This document shows, in pieces, positions 16,572 to 26,780 of a DNA stretch of 64,000 bases (the first letter of the stretch is position 1; every line of letters begins with the position of its first letter). The notes under the pieces were generated by a model. That model ran no database searches and was not told where the DNA came from. It saw nothing but the letters and a program-made list of their open reading frames with translations. Where the stretch lies: contig NZ_DOEH01000010.1 of the NCBI RefSeq assembly GCF_003533305.1, positions 239,094 to 303,093 of the forward strand. Direction: 5' to 3'. Origin of the DNA: Providencia sp. GTDB taxonomy: Bacteria; Pseudomonadota; Gammaproteobacteria; Enterobacterales; Enterobacteriaceae. The position numbers were made by a program, and so were the translations under genes.

Positions 16572-17396
16572 TTAAATTTGGATCACTCCATCATAAACAT
16601 GTGTTGCAGGCCCCGTCATATATAACGGAGTTCCTGGGCCATCCCAACTAATATTCAAGGAGCCACCGGGTAAATCGACGCGAACACGGCTTGATAACAG
16701 ACCTTGGGTTATTCCGACAGCAACAGCTGCACAGGCACCACTACCACAGGCTTGAGTTTCAGCAGCGCCACGTTCATAAACACGCAAGCGAATATGTTCA
16801 GCGCTAACAATTTCCATAAAACCAATATTAGCACGCTCAGGAAACCGTTCATGACTTTCTAATGCAGGACCTAAAATATCAACTTCAGCAGTGTGAATAC
16901 TTTCAACTTGTATGACGCAGTGAGGGTTACCCATCGAGACCACACCGCACAACACTGTACGTTCTTGGGCTCTAATAATATAGGTTTTTTCCGCTTTTAC
17001 CGCGCGAAATGGGACTTTCTGTGGTTCAAAATCAGGCTCTCCCATATTCACACAGACATCATCATTTTCATTAACCGTTAACGTCATTCGGCCTGATTGA
17101 GTACTGACTTTAATTTTTTGCTTATTAGTCAGTCCCTTTAGGCGAACAAAACGCGCAAAACAGCGAGCCCCATTTCCACATTGAGAGACTTCACTCCCAT
17201 CGGAATTAAAAATACGATAATGAAAATCTAAGTCTGGATCATAAGGGGCTTCCACCAACAGGAGTTGATCGAATCCGATCCCGGTATGTCTATTTGCAAG
17301 ACGGCAGATAAGCTCAGGAGAAAAGTATACGTTTTGAGTAACGCCATCCACCACCATGAAGTCATTACCTAGACCATGCATTTTAGAAAACTGCAT
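16572..17396 (-). CDS. dapF: Diaminopimelate epimerase
   Basis: Converts LL-diaminopimelate to the meso form for lysine and peptidoglycan synthesis. The 274-aa product matches E. coli DapF from [17 protein letters not shown] onward. The two catalytic cysteines are C73 (SQCGNGARC) and C217 ([10 protein letters not shown]). An in-frame ATG four codons upstream (17408) is passed over, because 17396 aligns with the known start. The operon continues into DUF484, xerC and yigB, with lptM just upstream. Confidence 0.96.
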   Translation of the reverse strand: MQFSKMHGLGNDFMVVDGVTQNVYFSPELICRLANRHTGIGFDQLLLVEAPYDPDLDFHYRIFNSDGSEVSQCGNGARCFARFVRLKGLTNKQKIKVSTQSGRMTLTVNENDDVCVNMGEPDFEPQKVPFRAVKAEKTYIIRAQERTVLCGVVSMGNPHCVIQVESIHTAEVDILGPALESHERFPERANIGFMEIVSAEHIRLRVYERGAAETQACGSGACAAVAVGITQGLLSSRVRVDLPGGSLNISWDGPGTPLYMTGPATHVYDGVIQI

Positions 17397-17417
17397 TTCG
17401 CGTTCCATAATCGTAAC

Positions 17418-17603
17418 TTATGGTTTAGTTGCAGCTTGAGCAGGCTCATCAATTGAGCTGCTTTTGGCTTTAGGTTGTACGTCTGGGGTCTGCGCAGGAG
17501 CAGCTTGTTCTTCCGGAGGAAAATAAAGAGGCCCTTTTAGGCCACAACCAGAAAGCGTGAACAAAATAATAAACGCACCGAGCCCAAATAAACTTTTTTT
17601 CAT
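17418..17603 (-). CDS. lptM: LptM (YifL) small lipoprotein of LPS transport
   Basis: A 61-aa lipoprotein. A hydrophobic signal (MKKSLFGLGAFIILFTLSG) ends in the lipobox LSGC, followed by the conserved GLKGPLYFPP. The rest is Ala/Pro-rich. In E. coli LptM (YifL) binds the LptDE outer membrane translocon and helps LptD disulfide maturation. AGGCG precedes ATG 17603. It is the first gene of the dapF-xerC-yigB operon. Confidence 0.92.
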   Translation of the reverse strand: MKKSLFGLGAFIILFTLSGCGLKGPLYFPPEEQAAPAQTPDVQPKAKSSSIDEPAQAATKP

Positions 17604-17993
17604 TATATTTCGCCTGTCATACTGACTTTTAATAACTCATATTTTTACACATTAGCAGGTGTGACGGTTCAAATCACGCCCGTTTATCAAACATATCCAA
17701 ATTATATACGCATCACACACTAAATTGCATAAAAGTCATCAATAAGCGGCCCTAGAAATCAGAGTAAAGACGCCATTTAAGTCATTTATTCCTATCAATA
17801 TACATATTGCTTAAAGTATGATCCATTTTATACGTTAACTCATTCAAGTTAGAAGTATTTTTCGCTTCATTAGGCTAAATTTAATCTGACAATAGTGATT
17901 AATTACTCTAAATTAACCCCATGGCGTATTCGACTCTATAATTTCTAATACTAGAGTTTTAACCAAAATTGGCGAGCAAATAGGAATTTAACC
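17604..17993. other. Divergent promoter region lptM / cyaY
   Basis: 390 bases without a gene between the divergently transcribed lptM and cyaY. It is AT-rich and should hold both promoters. No operator or structured RNA was recognised. Confidence 0.5.
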
Positions 17994-18311
17994 GTGAATG
18001 ACAGTGAATTTCATCAACGAGCAGAACAACTGCTGAGCACTATAGAAGAACACTTAGATAATTATGATGGCGACGCTGATATTGACTGCGAGCTTAATGG
18101 TGGAGTGATGACCTTGAGTTTTGAAGATGGCACTAAAATCATCATCAACAAACAAGAAGCTTTTCATCAAATTTGGCTTGCGACGAAACAAGGCGGTTAT
18201 CATTATAGTTATCAAGATGGGGAATGGCTTTGTGACCGTTCAGGCAAGAAATTTACCGAGATGCTAGCCGATGCGATTGCATTTCAAAGTAAAGAACCGT
18301 TTTCGTTCTAG
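17994..18311 (+). CDS. cyaY: Iron-sulfur assembly protein CyaY (frataxin)
   Basis: A 105-aa bacterial frataxin that binds iron and tunes IscS-IscU cluster assembly. The acidic first helix ([28 protein letters not shown]) and the sheet motifs [20 protein letters not shown] and [12 protein letters not shown] are diagnostic. The start is GTG 17994 with AGGA eight bases before. It converges with cyaA, as in E. coli. Confidence 0.96.
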   Translation: MNDSEFHQRAEQLLSTIEEHLDNYDGDADIDCELNGGVMTLSFEDGTKIIINKQEAFHQIWLATKQGGYHYSYQDGEWLCDRSGKKFTEMLADAIAFQSKEPFSF

Positions 18312-18360
18312 CAAACAAGACAGCGGTTATTAGCCTTCATCGCTGTCTCTCTTTTTTAAA

Positions 18361-20931
18361 TTAATAATAATTAGCTTGAGGATGTCTGGGTTGGTCTACA
18401 TAAGGCTCACGGTTTAACACATCATCTTCAGCCGAAAATGGCCAAGTTACCCCAGTAAAAGCAACAACTTGATTTTTACCATCCTGCTGCACAATTTGGT
18501 AAAACTGAGGCAAGTTAAAATTAATAAAGTTTGCACCGTAAGTAAAGCGGTCATGGGATGAGGAATAGAACTTACTGACATCACGAACTAAATCTTCTTT
18601 AGACCCTTCACAATGTGAATAGATCTCAACGCGATTGGCTTCATCTAATACATAGATATTAAAACCACTGTTATCTGCGGTATTTTCAAAGAAAAACTGC
18701 ACAATTCCTTCGCTCGCATAACCATCGACTACCGCAGGTAAATGATTTTCACTTTTGGCTTTAAGCTTCACAGGCCAACCATGCAGCTTGTTATGGGAAA
18801 TCGCGCCATAAAACTCAACCGCATTTTCTAGTTTCTGAACGGATACATTGAGGCGCTCAAAAAATAATCCCCACGTTTGACCTGCAATACGTAAAGCTTT
18901 AAAACGGCCGGGATCATGACTATTACTCGATAAACGTAGCTCAACACACTCTGAGATAAGCTGTTGAACCCGTGTACGGATCAATCCGCGTAAGTGTTCA
19001 CTATAACAAAAAACCTCAACCGCTTCAGGAGGCGACGCATCTTGGTGCATCTTACCTAGAATAGTTTTTAATGCCTCTAACATACACTGCTCGCCACTAA
19101 AATGCAGTGTTCTTACCTCATTCCACGAGTTGCGATAAAGTAAGTCGATACTACCAATAAGGCACTGTTGAGATTCACCAAAACTAAAAATATCTAACTT
19201 TCTAAAGTCAACATGAACCACTTGTTCTGAATATACTTGAGTGGGATCTTTTTCTAAGTTAACAATAATCGCTAAATGGCGAATTTCACATGGGCTATAC
19301 AATGCTTTAGGCGTCGGAGCTGGCAGCCTGATAGGAAAGTGGCTAGAAACATCATGCATAAGCTCAAGCAATTTAAGCTCATCACACTGAGATTGCCCAT
19401 TATGCATATAAACATGAGTTGTTTCGGTTAGTAAGCCATTAAAATATGCCCATGCCACTAATTTATTCAAATAGCGGTTATATTCAAGCGGTTGATGACC
19501 AATAATAGTGTCAATATTTGGCGCTTGATTATAAAGGTACCAACCACTGCGATTCGCACGGCCTGCTGGCACATAAATAAATGTCAGATGACTTTCACTC
19601 AGATCAGGCGAAATTTGTGGATTCACCAAAGTGACTTTACCCGGCAAAGCTTCAAAGGCAGCATATAACTTACGAGTTAATACGCCAATATCTTGAGGGC
19701 TCGCACTAACACTTAAATTATTACGACGAGCAAAGCGAATTAAATTTCGGTAACTCTGCATCATCGTATCAAGTAATTCATTGTGGGCTTCGCGAACTCG
19801 CTCAATTTTCCATTGATTTCGCTCATCGAGTACCGCCAAACGTTCTGCTCCCCAGCCCCATGAACCCACGAGTTGAGAAAGTACATCACGGCGCCAACCA
19901 GAACATTGGTTGTCATCATCTTCAGAGAGTTTTTCACAGACTTTCAGGTAAAAACAGCGGCGTATCAAGTCAAGGCGGGTAAGATCATTGATTTCAGTGA
20001 GGTAACGAGTCACACGTTCAAGCATTAAACAGTAAGAATCTAATCCGTAACAGACAATTTCGCCAGCATGGAGATGACGTTTAAATTCCATCGCTAATAA
20101 TTTACCGTGCGGATAATCCCACGAATAAGACTCAAGTAAGATACTTTTCAAAACGGCTTTATAGGGTGAATCAACGCTTTTATACAGTTGCCACAAACTT
20201 GCACCAAAATATTCGGCCGCAGACAACTCACCCAAACCACCTAAATCTAACCACTCATTTGGTGTTAATACACCTTGAGCGTAAAGCCCCATCACGTATT
20301 CATCGTAATGTGGCTCTTCTTCAACAGGCACCATGGTCCATAATAGTCTTTTACCAGCCATACGCACGGCAGTACGGTAAAATTCATCTAACAAGAGAAT
20401 ATGCTGTGTTGAACCGCAATTTTCACCACCAATATGCCCACTAGCATTATGGCGAAATCGATTTTCATCGATTAAAAAGACGGTAACATCGATGCCTAAA
20501 GAAGCTGCCCATTGTTCTATCAGCACACATTTCTTTTGCAGAAAACGTTTTTCTTCGTTATCTAACCATGATGGATGGCAAACCCAAACGTCAATATCCG
20601 AACACTGGCTCTGGCCAATAGAAGATGTACTGCCCATAGAATAGATACCAGTAATCGGCAACTCACCATTAGCAGGTGCTTCTAGCGGGAGGAATCTTTC
20701 AAACTGTTCTAACCATTTGTTTTGTTCTACATCAGGTGAAAAAAAACATACCCCGTGGGGAACATTACCTTCAATAAAACCAGGCATCATTGGGTGATGA
20801 TAATGAAATAAAATCGGCAGCAGGCTATATACCTTCGAGAAGGCTTCATTCATAGACGACGTTGCACGCTCCAACCTCAGTTGGTTTATTGCATCGAGTC
20901 TTTGCTTTAAGGTTTCAATATAGAGATACAA
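18361..20931 (-). CDS. cyaA: Class I adenylate cyclase CyaA, UUG start
   Basis: Makes cAMP from ATP; regulated in E. coli through phosphorylated EIIA-Glc. From the TTG at 20931 the product is 856 aa and begins [19 protein letters not shown], matching E. coli CyaA, which is also known to use UUG. The nucleotidyltransferase site reads [18 protein letters not shown] (about 100-117), with D112 and D114. Other landmarks are [20 protein letters not shown] and [11 protein letters not shown]. An open extension to ATG 21075 would run through the CRP site and is not the start. The SD is weak, consistent with restricted synthesis. Confidence 0.97.
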   Translation of the reverse strand: MYLYIETLKQRLDAINQLRLERATSSMNEAFSKVYSLLPILFHYHHPMMPGFIEGNVPHGVCFFSPDVEQNKWLEQFERFLPLEAPANGELPITGIYSMGSTSSIGQSQCSDIDVWVCHPSWLDNEEKRFLQKKCVLIEQWAASLGIDVTVFLIDENRFRHNASGHIGGENCGSTQHILLLDEFYRTAVRMAGKRLLWTMVPVEEEPHYDEYVMGLYAQGVLTPNEWLDLGGLGELSAAEYFGASLWQLYKSVDSPYKAVLKSILLESYSWDYPHGKLLAMEFKRHLHAGEIVCYGLDSYCLMLERVTRYLTEINDLTRLDLIRRCFYLKVCEKLSEDDDNQCSGWRRDVLSQLVGSWGWGAERLAVLDERNQWKIERVREAHNELLDTMMQSYRNLIRFARRNNLSVSASPQDIGVLTRKLYAAFEALPGKVTLVNPQISPDLSESHLTFIYVPAGRANRSGWYLYNQAPNIDTIIGHQPLEYNRYLNKLVAWAYFNGLLTETTHVYMHNGQSQCDELKLLELMHDVSSHFPIRLPAPTPKALYSPCEIRHLAIIVNLEKDPTQVYSEQVVHVDFRKLDIFSFGESQQCLIGSIDLLYRNSWNEVRTLHFSGEQCMLEALKTILGKMHQDASPPEAVEVFCYSEHLRGLIRTRVQQLISECVELRLSSNSHDPGRFKALRIAGQTWGLFFERLNVSVQKLENAVEFYGAISHNKLHGWPVKLKAKSENHLPAVVDGYASEGIVQFFFENTADNSGFNIYVLDEANRVEIYSHCEGSKEDLVRDVSKFYSSSHDRFTYGANFINFNLPQFYQIVQQDGKNQVVAFTGVTWPFSAEDDVLNREPYVDQPRHPQANYY

Positions 20932-21370
20932 ATGATTGCGCCTGGCTGAATGAGATAACAAATCTGGGATTTCCCAGCACCCAACAGATAGAGATAAATT
21001 TAAAGTAATTTTCAAATGGATTGTCGGAAACGTGATCAATTTAACACCTTGCATCAAAAGGGTAAAGTAGATCACATAATTTTATTCGTTTATTTTTGAT
21101 ACAAAATGCTTTTCAACATATTGTATAAAAAGACTTTTTATTTTTTAACACCCCAAAATATCCCTTGTTTTTCAATGGAATAATATCATTGAACTCTATT
21201 GTTGAATAAAACAACAATACAAAAAAACATATGAACAATACGCATGGCGCCTATGCTTGAACGCTTCAACATAAATTAATGCAAAATAGGGCTTTCTTCA
21301 CGAAAAAAAAGCACAATTAGCTAAAAAAAATAATAATTAAATACTTTTTATTATCCTCAGGAGTAAAACC
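20932..21370. other. cyaA-hemC divergent regulatory region
   Basis: About 440 bases between the cyaA TTG and the first hemC leader ORF. It contains the CRP site and two small perfect hairpins: TTCAATG/CATTGAA (21171-21193) and ATTGTTG/CAACAAT (21198-21218). It should contain the cyaA and hemC promoters. Confidence 0.5.
21028..21049 (-). promoter_or_regulatory. CRP-cAMP site of the cyaA promoter
   Basis: On the minus strand the bases read AGGTGTTAAATTGATCACGT plus TT. From memory this is the CRP site overlapping E. coli cyaA promoter P2, through which cAMP-CRP represses its own synthesis. The half-sites TGTTA and TCACG are separated by six bases. Confidence 0.75.
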
Positions 21371-21424
21371 ATGCCTCTCAATATTAATTGCTATTTTGCA
21401 CCCAACTGGAAAAAGTATCGCTAA
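21371..21424 (+). CDS. Leader ORF 1 upstream of hemC (17 aa)
   Basis: CAGGAG seven bases before ATG 21371 opens a 17-codon frame (MPLNINCYFAPNWKKYR) ending TAA 21422-21424. A second short ORF starts one base later, and hemC starts one base after that ORF ends. No homologue is recognised. The SD is stronger than that of hemC, so it may deliver ribosomes to hemC by re-initiation. Confidence 0.4.
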   Translation: MPLNINCYFAPNWKKYR

Positions 21425-21425
21425 C

Positions 21426-21488
21426 ATGTTAAAACTAATGCCAAATGTATGGTTAATCTGCGGCAATATTCGTCTGAGAAAACAGTAA
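21426..21488 (+). CDS. Leader ORF 2 upstream of hemC (20 aa)
   Basis: ATG 21426 follows the stop of leader ORF 1 by one base, and its own TAA (21486-21488) precedes the hemC ATG by one base. The 20-aa product [20 protein letters not shown] has no known relative. Its interest is the head-to-tail arrangement, which fits translational coupling. Confidence 0.35.
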   Translation: MLKLMPNVWLICGNIRLRKQ

Positions 21489-21489
21489 A

Positions 21490-22434
21490 ATGACATCAAT
21501 AAATATCGTGCGTATTGCGACACGTAAAAGCCCTCTAGCCCTGTGGCAGGCGCATTTTGTGAAACAAAAATTAGAACAACTTTATCCTGATTTACAGGTT
21601 GAACTGGTTCCAATGGTGACAAAAGGTGACATTATTCTTGATACCCCATTAGCCAAAGTTGGTGGTAAAGGGTTATTCGTTAAAGAATTAGAGCTCGCTT
21701 TATTAGAAGGACGCGCTGATATTGCCGTTCATTCTATGAAGGATGTACCTGTTGAGTTTCCTGAAGGCTTAGGGTTAGTCACCATTTGTGAACGTGAAGA
21801 CCCTCGTGATGCATTTGTCTCCAATCATTACGCCAATATTGATGCCTTACCTATCGGTAGTATTGTGGGTACATCAAGTTTACGTCGCCAATGCCAATTA
21901 AGAGAGCAACGCCCAGACCTCATTATTCGCGATCTACGCGGAAATGTAGGCACTCGCTTATCTAAACTAGATAATGGTGAGTACGATGCAATTATTTTAG
22001 CTGTAGCAGGCCTCAAGCGCTTAGGCCTTGGCGATCGGGTACGTGCTGCGATGGAACCAGAGCAATCATTACCCGCTGTAGGACAAGGTGCTGTCGGTAT
22101 CGAATGTCGCTTAAATGATACAAATACCCGAGCACTTTTGGCTAAGCTTAATGATGATACAACGTCAATATGTGTCCTCGCAGAGCGCGCAATGAATATG
22201 CGATTAGAAGGCGGATGCCAAGTTCCTATCGGTAGCTATGCCATTTGGCAAGATGATAAAATTTGGCTTCGAGCCCTTGTAGGTGCTCCCGATGGCAGTA
22301 TTATTATTCGAGGCGAATGTGTTTCGACGCCAGAACAAGCAAATCAAGCAGGTATTGCGCTCGCGGAAGATCTTCTTGCTCGTGGCGCGAGAGAAATTCT
22401 TGCAGAAGTCTATAAAGGAAACCCGCCCGCATGA
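21490..22434 (+). CDS. hemC: Porphobilinogen deaminase (hydroxymethylbilane synthase)
   Basis: Polymerises four porphobilinogens into hydroxymethylbilane. The 314-aa protein has [15 protein letters not shown] at the N-terminus, HSMKDVP with the catalytic D85, and C243 in [12 protein letters not shown], which carries the dipyrromethane cofactor. The start lacks a good SD (CAGTAAA), and two tiny ORFs run directly into it. It is the first gene of hemCDXY and overlaps hemD by four bases (ATGA). Confidence 0.97.
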   Translation: MTSINIVRIATRKSPLALWQAHFVKQKLEQLYPDLQVELVPMVTKGDIILDTPLAKVGGKGLFVKELELALLEGRADIAVHSMKDVPVEFPEGLGLVTICEREDPRDAFVSNHYANIDALPIGSIVGTSSLRRQCQLREQRPDLIIRDLRGNVGTRLSKLDNGEYDAIILAVAGLKRLGLGDRVRAAMEPEQSLPAVGQGAVGIECRLNDTNTRALLAKLNDDTTSICVLAERAMNMRLEGGCQVPIGSYAIWQDDKIWLRALVGAPDGSIIIRGECVSTPEQANQAGIALAEDLLARGAREILAEVYKGNPPA

Positions 22435-23186
22435 GAGTCCTTGTCACTCGCCCTGAACCAACAGGCTCAGAGCTGATAGCGGCAATAAACTCAACTGGCA
22501 GCCAGGCATATGCCTCCGCCCTTATCAGTATTGGTGCGGGCGCAGAACTAGATAAGCTCACCGGCTATCTCGACCATTTAAATAATAATGATTTAGTATT
22601 TCTTTTGTCCAAAAATGCAGTCTGGTATGCAAATTTAACCCTTGAACAAGCAGGACGAAGCTGGTCAGATAAGTTATCCTACTATGGTATCGGCCGCTCA
22701 ACAGGACAGTATTTCCAACAAATAACAGGCCTTCCTGTTCAATGGGCCGAGCACGGGGAAACCAGTGAAATACTACTGACACTCCCTGAGCTCCAGTTTT
22801 TAGAGGGTAAGAGCACACTTTTATTGCGTGGTAATGGCGGCAGAGAACTCCTTGCATCGACATTAAAATCGAGAGGAGCACAGGTCGAATACTGTGAATG
22901 TTACGCAAGACACCCTGTTCCTTATAATAGAACAGCGTTTAACCAGAAATGGTTAGAGACCAATATTACTGACATTGTCATTACCAGTGGTCAAATGTTA
23001 GCTTTATTAAATGAATTAATCGCTGAAGACATCAAGCCATGGTGGTTTACTCGCCGCCTAATTGTCGTCAGTGAACGGATTGCAGATCAAGCTCGCCAAA
23101 GCGGCTGGCAGAAGGTCTGTGTAGCTAATAGCGCAGATAATAATGCTTTATTAAAAGCACTATATTCAACCGATATGGGATGTTAA
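22431..23186 (+). CDS. hemD: Uroporphyrinogen-III synthase
   Basis: Cyclises hydroxymethylbilane with D-ring inversion to uroporphyrinogen III. The 251-aa protein has the two-domain HemD pattern: [17 protein letters not shown] at the N-terminus, a central [31 protein letters not shown], then [10 protein letters not shown]. Sequence conservation is low, as is usual in this family, so position matters: the ATGA overlap with hemC and hemX following after a short gap identify it. Confidence 0.94.
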   Translation: MRVLVTRPEPTGSELIAAINSTGSQAYASALISIGAGAELDKLTGYLDHLNNNDLVFLLSKNAVWYANLTLEQAGRSWSDKLSYYGIGRSTGQYFQQITGLPVQWAEHGETSEILLTLPELQFLEGKSTLLLRGNGGRELLASTLKSRGAQVEYCECYARHPVPYNRTAFNQKWLETNITDIVITSGQMLALLNELIAEDIKPWWFTRRLIVVSERIADQARQSGWQKVCVANSADNNALLKALYSTDMGC

Positions 23187-23189
23187 TTT

Positions 23190-24464
23190 ATGACGGAACA
23201 CAATAAAACTACCGAGACGGTTAATGAACAAACAGTAACGGAGCAGCCCAAAAGCCGCCAAACAAAACCAACTTCGGAACAAAAACGTTCTGGTCTGGTC
23301 GGTAGCGTCATTGCTATTGCTATTATTATTGCTATTGGTGGGGGGCTTTACTACTTCACTCAACAAAGTAACGCGCTACTAGTCAATGAAAATAATGAAC
23401 TTAAACAACAATTAAGTGATCTAGCAGAACAACAAAATACCGATAGGCAACGTCTAGATGCCCTTATTGCAGCTAACGTAGAGATAAAAAATCAATCTCG
23501 TGAATACGAAGAACAATTAAACCGCCGCATGCAAGAATTGCAAGCCCATGTTACCGCCCTTTCTAGTGCAGACGTAAAAAATTGGTTAGTTGCTCAAGCT
23601 GATTTTATGGTAAAAATGGCTGGCAGAAAATTGTGGAATGACCACGACCCTGTCACCGCGGCTGTACTTTTAAAAAGCGCAGATACTAGCCTAGCGGAAA
23701 TGAATGACCCTAGTCTGATTGATATTCGTAAATCCATCAATAATGACATTGCTCGCCTAGCGGCAATTAACCAAGTTGACTACGATGGTATTATTTTACG
23801 CCTGAATCAATTGAGTAATGAAGTGGATAATTTGCGTTTAGCAGACCTCAATAGTGGTGATGCAAAACAAGATGATAACAACGGCGAAGTCAGTGAAGAT
23901 ATATCTGACTGGAAACAAAACTTATCTCGTAGCTGGAAAAGTTTCACCAGTGACTTTATTACAGTGCGCGCCCGCGATGGTTCAGAAGCCCCATTACTTG
24001 CTCCAAACCAAGATATCTATTTACGCGAGAACATTCGCTCTCAGCTTCTTATTGCCGCCCAAGCAGTGCCTCGTTATCAAGAAGCGACTTACAAACAGTC
24101 ACTTGAACAAGCCTCTACATGGGTAAGAGCCTATTTTGATGTGGATGCACCGGCAACAAAAGCATTTTTGACTGAAATAGATGACTTAATCAATCAACCG
24201 ATTGCAACTGAAATGCCTGATGCACTTGAAAGCCAAGCGAAACTCGAAAAAGTCATGCAAACTCGAGTGCGTAACCTACTTTCTCAACCAAATGACAGTG
24301 CGATAAACGACAGAGCGATAGAAACAACACAGCCTGCTGATGCCGCAAAAGAGGCTACCGATGCAGCCATCCCTCAAGATGCACAATCTCAAGCTACGGA
24401 GCCGCAACAGGAAGCTGAAATACCCGCTTTCGAAGCACCAAAGCCGACTGAGAATAAGGGGTAA
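23190..24464 (+). CDS. hemX: HemX, membrane protein of the hemCDXY operon
   Basis: A 424-aa inner membrane protein. A polar N-terminus (1-33), one membrane helix (about 34-57, GLVGSVIAIAIIIAIGGGLYYF) and a coiled coil (about 60-115) precede a mostly helical periplasmic domain and a Gln/Ala/Pro-rich tail. HemX was once annotated as uroporphyrin-III C-methyltransferase, but it lacks the SAM-binding motifs of such enzymes, so the enzymatic label is doubtful. It lies between hemD and hemY, separated by three and two bases. Confidence 0.93.
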   Translation: MTEHNKTTETVNEQTVTEQPKSRQTKPTSEQKRSGLVGSVIAIAIIIAIGGGLYYFTQQSNALLVNENNELKQQLSDLAEQQNTDRQRLDALIAANVEIKNQSREYEEQLNRRMQELQAHVTALSSADVKNWLVAQADFMVKMAGRKLWNDHDPVTAAVLLKSADTSLAEMNDPSLIDIRKSINNDIARLAAINQVDYDGIILRLNQLSNEVDNLRLADLNSGDAKQDDNNGEVSEDISDWKQNLSRSWKSFTSDFITVRARDGSEAPLLAPNQDIYLRENIRSQLLIAAQAVPRYQEATYKQSLEQASTWVRAYFDVDAPATKAFLTEIDDLINQPIATEMPDALESQAKLEKVMQTRVRNLLSQPNDSAINDRAIETTQPADAAKEATDAAIPQDAQSQATEPQQEAEIPAFEAPKPTENKG

Positions 24465-24466
24465 CT

Positions 24467-25657
24467 ATGATTAAGGTATTAATCCTCTTTATTGTTCTTA
24501 TTGCTGGCGTGATATTGGGACCGCTACTTGCGGGCCACCAAGGCTACGTATTTATCCGTACCGATGATTACGATATCACGACTAGTGTCACCAGCTTGGT
24601 ACTGTGCTTTATTTTACTGCAATTCATTTTGTTATTTCTCGGTTGGTGCTATCGCCGTTTTATCAGCACCACCTCGCGAACTAAAGGTTGGGTAAGTGGA
24701 CGTAAGTATCATAAAGCCCACACACAAACTCAAAAAGCCTTACTGAAATTAGCTGAAGGTGACTTTGAGCAAGTTGAAAAATTGATGAGTAAACATGCTG
24801 ATTTCTCTCAGCAGCCTGTCATCAATTATCTACTTGCAGCAGAAGCTGCCCAGCAAAGAGGTGATGAGCATCGTACTCACCAATATTTAGACAGAGCTGC
24901 GGAAGCTGCGGGAAATGATCAACTCCCTGTTGATATAAGCCGTGTACGTATCCAATTAGCAGAAGGTGAAGTTCACGCTGCGCGTAATGGTATTGATAAA
25001 CTTATCGATCAAGCGCCAAGACATCCTGAAATTCTGCGTCTTGCGGAACAGGCTTACTTACGTTCCGGTGCTTATCAAGCTTTGATAGAACTATTACCCA
25101 TTATGGCTAAAGTACAATTACATAATGAAGATGAACTCGATGCGCTAAAATTACAAGCATACAAAGGCTTAATGAATCAGTGCATGGCAGAAGGTGGCAG
25201 TGATGGATTAAAATCCTGGTGGAAAGCTCAGGCACGTAAAGTTCGCAATGAATCCGCTTTACAAGCTTTCTTAGCAGAACATTTAATTGAATGTGGTGAC
25301 ACCGTCAGCGCAGAAAAAATTATTGTTGATGGATTAAAACAACAATATGACGAGCGTTTACTCTTACTCATCCCTAAACTCAACAGTGAACAGCCTGAAG
25401 TTATTGAGAAAATATTACTCAATTTACTTAAACAAACGGGCGCAACTCCATTACTTAACAGTATATTAGGGGTACTTTCACTACAAAATGCGCGATGGGA
25501 AAAAGCTGAAACCTACTTTAAAGCCGCTCTCGCACAACGCTTTGATGCGCAAGACGCAGCTTGGTTAGCAGATGCATTTGATAAACTTCATAAGCCCCAT
25601 GAAGCCGCAAAAATTCGTCAAGAAGCCTTAATGCACTCTTTAAAACAAGAGCGTTGA
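24467..25657 (+). CDS. hemY: HemY, TPR membrane protein of the hemCDXY operon
   Basis: A 396-aa inner membrane protein with two N-terminal membrane helices (about 2-20 and 42-62), then tetratricopeptide-like repeats in a soluble domain (about 85-390; for example LLAAEAAQQRGDEHRTHQYLDRA and ILGVLSLQNARWEKAETYFKAAL). It is distinct from the Bacillus protoporphyrinogen oxidase also called HemY. A role in organising haem enzymes is suggested but not settled. It is the last gene before a terminator. Confidence 0.94.
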   Translation: MIKVLILFIVLIAGVILGPLLAGHQGYVFIRTDDYDITTSVTSLVLCFILLQFILLFLGWCYRRFISTTSRTKGWVSGRKYHKAHTQTQKALLKLAEGDFEQVEKLMSKHADFSQQPVINYLLAAEAAQQRGDEHRTHQYLDRAAEAAGNDQLPVDISRVRIQLAEGEVHAARNGIDKLIDQAPRHPEILRLAEQAYLRSGAYQALIELLPIMAKVQLHNEDELDALKLQAYKGLMNQCMAEGGSDGLKSWWKAQARKVRNESALQAFLAEHLIECGDTVSAEKIIVDGLKQQYDERLLLLIPKLNSEQPEVIEKILLNLLKQTGATPLLNSILGVLSLQNARWEKAETYFKAALAQRFDAQDAAWLADAFDKLHKPHEAAKIRQEALMHSLKQER

Positions 25658-25706
25658 TCATATTTAGTTTAGTAGCTTAAATATGACAATAATGTAATCT
25701 CGACCC

Positions 25707-25735
25707 AAAGCGCTATCGAATAGGTAGCGCTTTTT
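25707..25735 (+). terminator. Terminator of hemCDXY
   Basis: AAAGCGCTATC (25707-25717) pairs with GGTAGCGCTTT (25723-25733), followed by TTTTTATTTA. Confidence 0.85.
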
Positions 25736-26050
25736 ATTTACCTTATTTTCCATTCTATTTACATTCAGACTGAATATTTAGCTTTATAACGAATAGAAAA
25801 TCATTCTATTTAAAAAAGATATATTAAATATTTTAAATATAAGTGAACAATATTTACTTCTTTCTTATCGAGCACCTTTTTAAATCATCATAAAACGATA
25901 AATCTTCATTTGTTTTTATACATAATTAGATGAAAAATAAGATTTTTTGTATAGTTAAAAACAAAATCGACTTGGCTATGTTATAAACCATTCACATAGT
26001 GTATAAATAATTGTATGCAATTTTGCTTTAAATGAACTCAGGATATCAAC
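25736..26050. other. Intergenic stretch, no gene seen
   Basis: AT-rich sequence between the hemY terminator and a small membrane-protein gene. In E. coli glmZ, aslA and aslB lie here; no sulfatase remnant is visible. Confidence 0.4.
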
Positions 26051-26278
26051 ATGAATGTAATTAAAACTATCTGGCGCTGGACTATTGCTACCCCAAATCG
26101 TTTACAGATCTTTTTTGATCTTCTTCTATTGATTCTATCCCCATTTATTTTTATCACCATAATTGGTTTTAATACTGAAGATCTAAATAAAGACATCTTT
26201 CTCATTACATTCTTTATTCTTTGCTATACCTATATCACCCGTTGGTTTAGCAAATGGTTTAGTAAAAGAAAAATTTAG
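26051..26278 (+). CDS. Small membrane protein, 75 aa, unknown
   Basis: AGGAT lies eight bases before ATG 26051. The product has two strongly hydrophobic segments (about 18-40 and 48-62, with LLLLILSPFIFITIIGF the clearest) separated by a short acidic loop, and a basic C-terminus (RWFSKWFSKRKI). It is therefore a likely two-helix inner membrane protein. No family is recognised. It is convergent with glmZ. Confidence 0.6.
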   Translation: MNVIKTIWRWTIATPNRLQIFFDLLLLILSPFIFITIIGFNTEDLNKDIFLITFFILCYTYITRWFSKWFSKRKI

Positions 26279-26349
26279 TCTCCAATGATAGTTCTTTTCC
26301 ATGGCTAATCTTTATCGATTGCCACTGGAAGAGATCTCGAATTTTAAGC

Positions 26350-26553
26350 AAAAAAAAACACCTGCAAAAGCAGGTGTATAAATATAATCAGGTCTACAGA
26401 CTGATGGTGCCTCACTCAACGTTTCGCCCGTTAGTTGATGGTAAGAGGATTAGCTCTTGGTCATCTAAAGTGGACAATAGGCACCGATAATGGCTTGCGT
26501 CATCCCTGGGTTTATGAAGCATCGCTATCATAATAAGTGGGATGAGCATCTAC
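26350..26553 (-). ncRNA. glmZ: Small RNA GlmZ
   Basis: On the minus strand the transcript starts GTAGATGCTCATCCCA and carries the conserved stretches CATAAAC..GGGATGACGCA, CGGTGC, ATTGTCCACT and AACGTTGAGTGAGGCACC. It ends in the hairpin ACACCTGC/GCAGGTGT with a T run. These match E. coli GlmZ, an Hfq-dependent sRNA that activates glmS translation and is processed by RNase E with RapZ unless GlmY titrates RapZ. The length (about 204 nt) and position near hemY agree with E. coli. The 5' end is placed by similarity and promoter spacing. Confidence 0.92.
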
Positions 26554-26565
26554 ATAATAAATAAT

Positions 26566-26579
26566 GCACAATGCGTGCC
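26566..26579 (-). promoter_or_regulatory. Sigma-54 promoter of glmZ
   Basis: The minus-strand sequence TTGGCACGCATTGTGCAT has GG and GC exactly ten bases apart (-24/-12), and the GC lies 12-13 bases before the inferred glmZ start. This matches the RpoN consensus TGGCAC-N5-TTGC. Confidence 0.85.
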
Positions 26580-26717
26580 AACTTTTTATATTTCTCGACC
26601 ATTCTCTTGTTCACCCCATATTCCAAGGTGTTAGCTAAATTTTAACGCCGTCACATTTTCTGCATTTAACAGTCAGCACATTTTTCTAATGGCCATCAGT
26701 AATTACCACCAATTTAT

Positions 26718-26735
26718 TGTCTCTGATCAGAGACA
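26718..26735. promoter_or_regulatory. GlrR-type activator box 1 (TGTC-N10-GACA)
   Basis: Palindrome TGTCTCTGATCAGAGACA, about 165 bases upstream of the glmZ start. It fits the GlrR (QseF) site TGTC-N10-GACA known upstream of sigma-54-dependent glmY/glmZ promoters. Confidence 0.75.
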
Positions 26736-26780
26736 TGATAACCACATTATAAATTTTCTCATATAAATCATGATGTAATA

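Noticed and set aside
21317..21622. 101-codon minus-strand frame across the hemC 5' end
   Set aside because: It overlaps hemC codons and the hemC leader on the other strand, with no SD or recognisable product.
23190..24464. HemX as uroporphyrin-III C-methyltransferase
   Set aside because: No SAM-binding GxGxG-type motif or methyltransferase fold pattern; it is a single-pass coiled-coil membrane protein.
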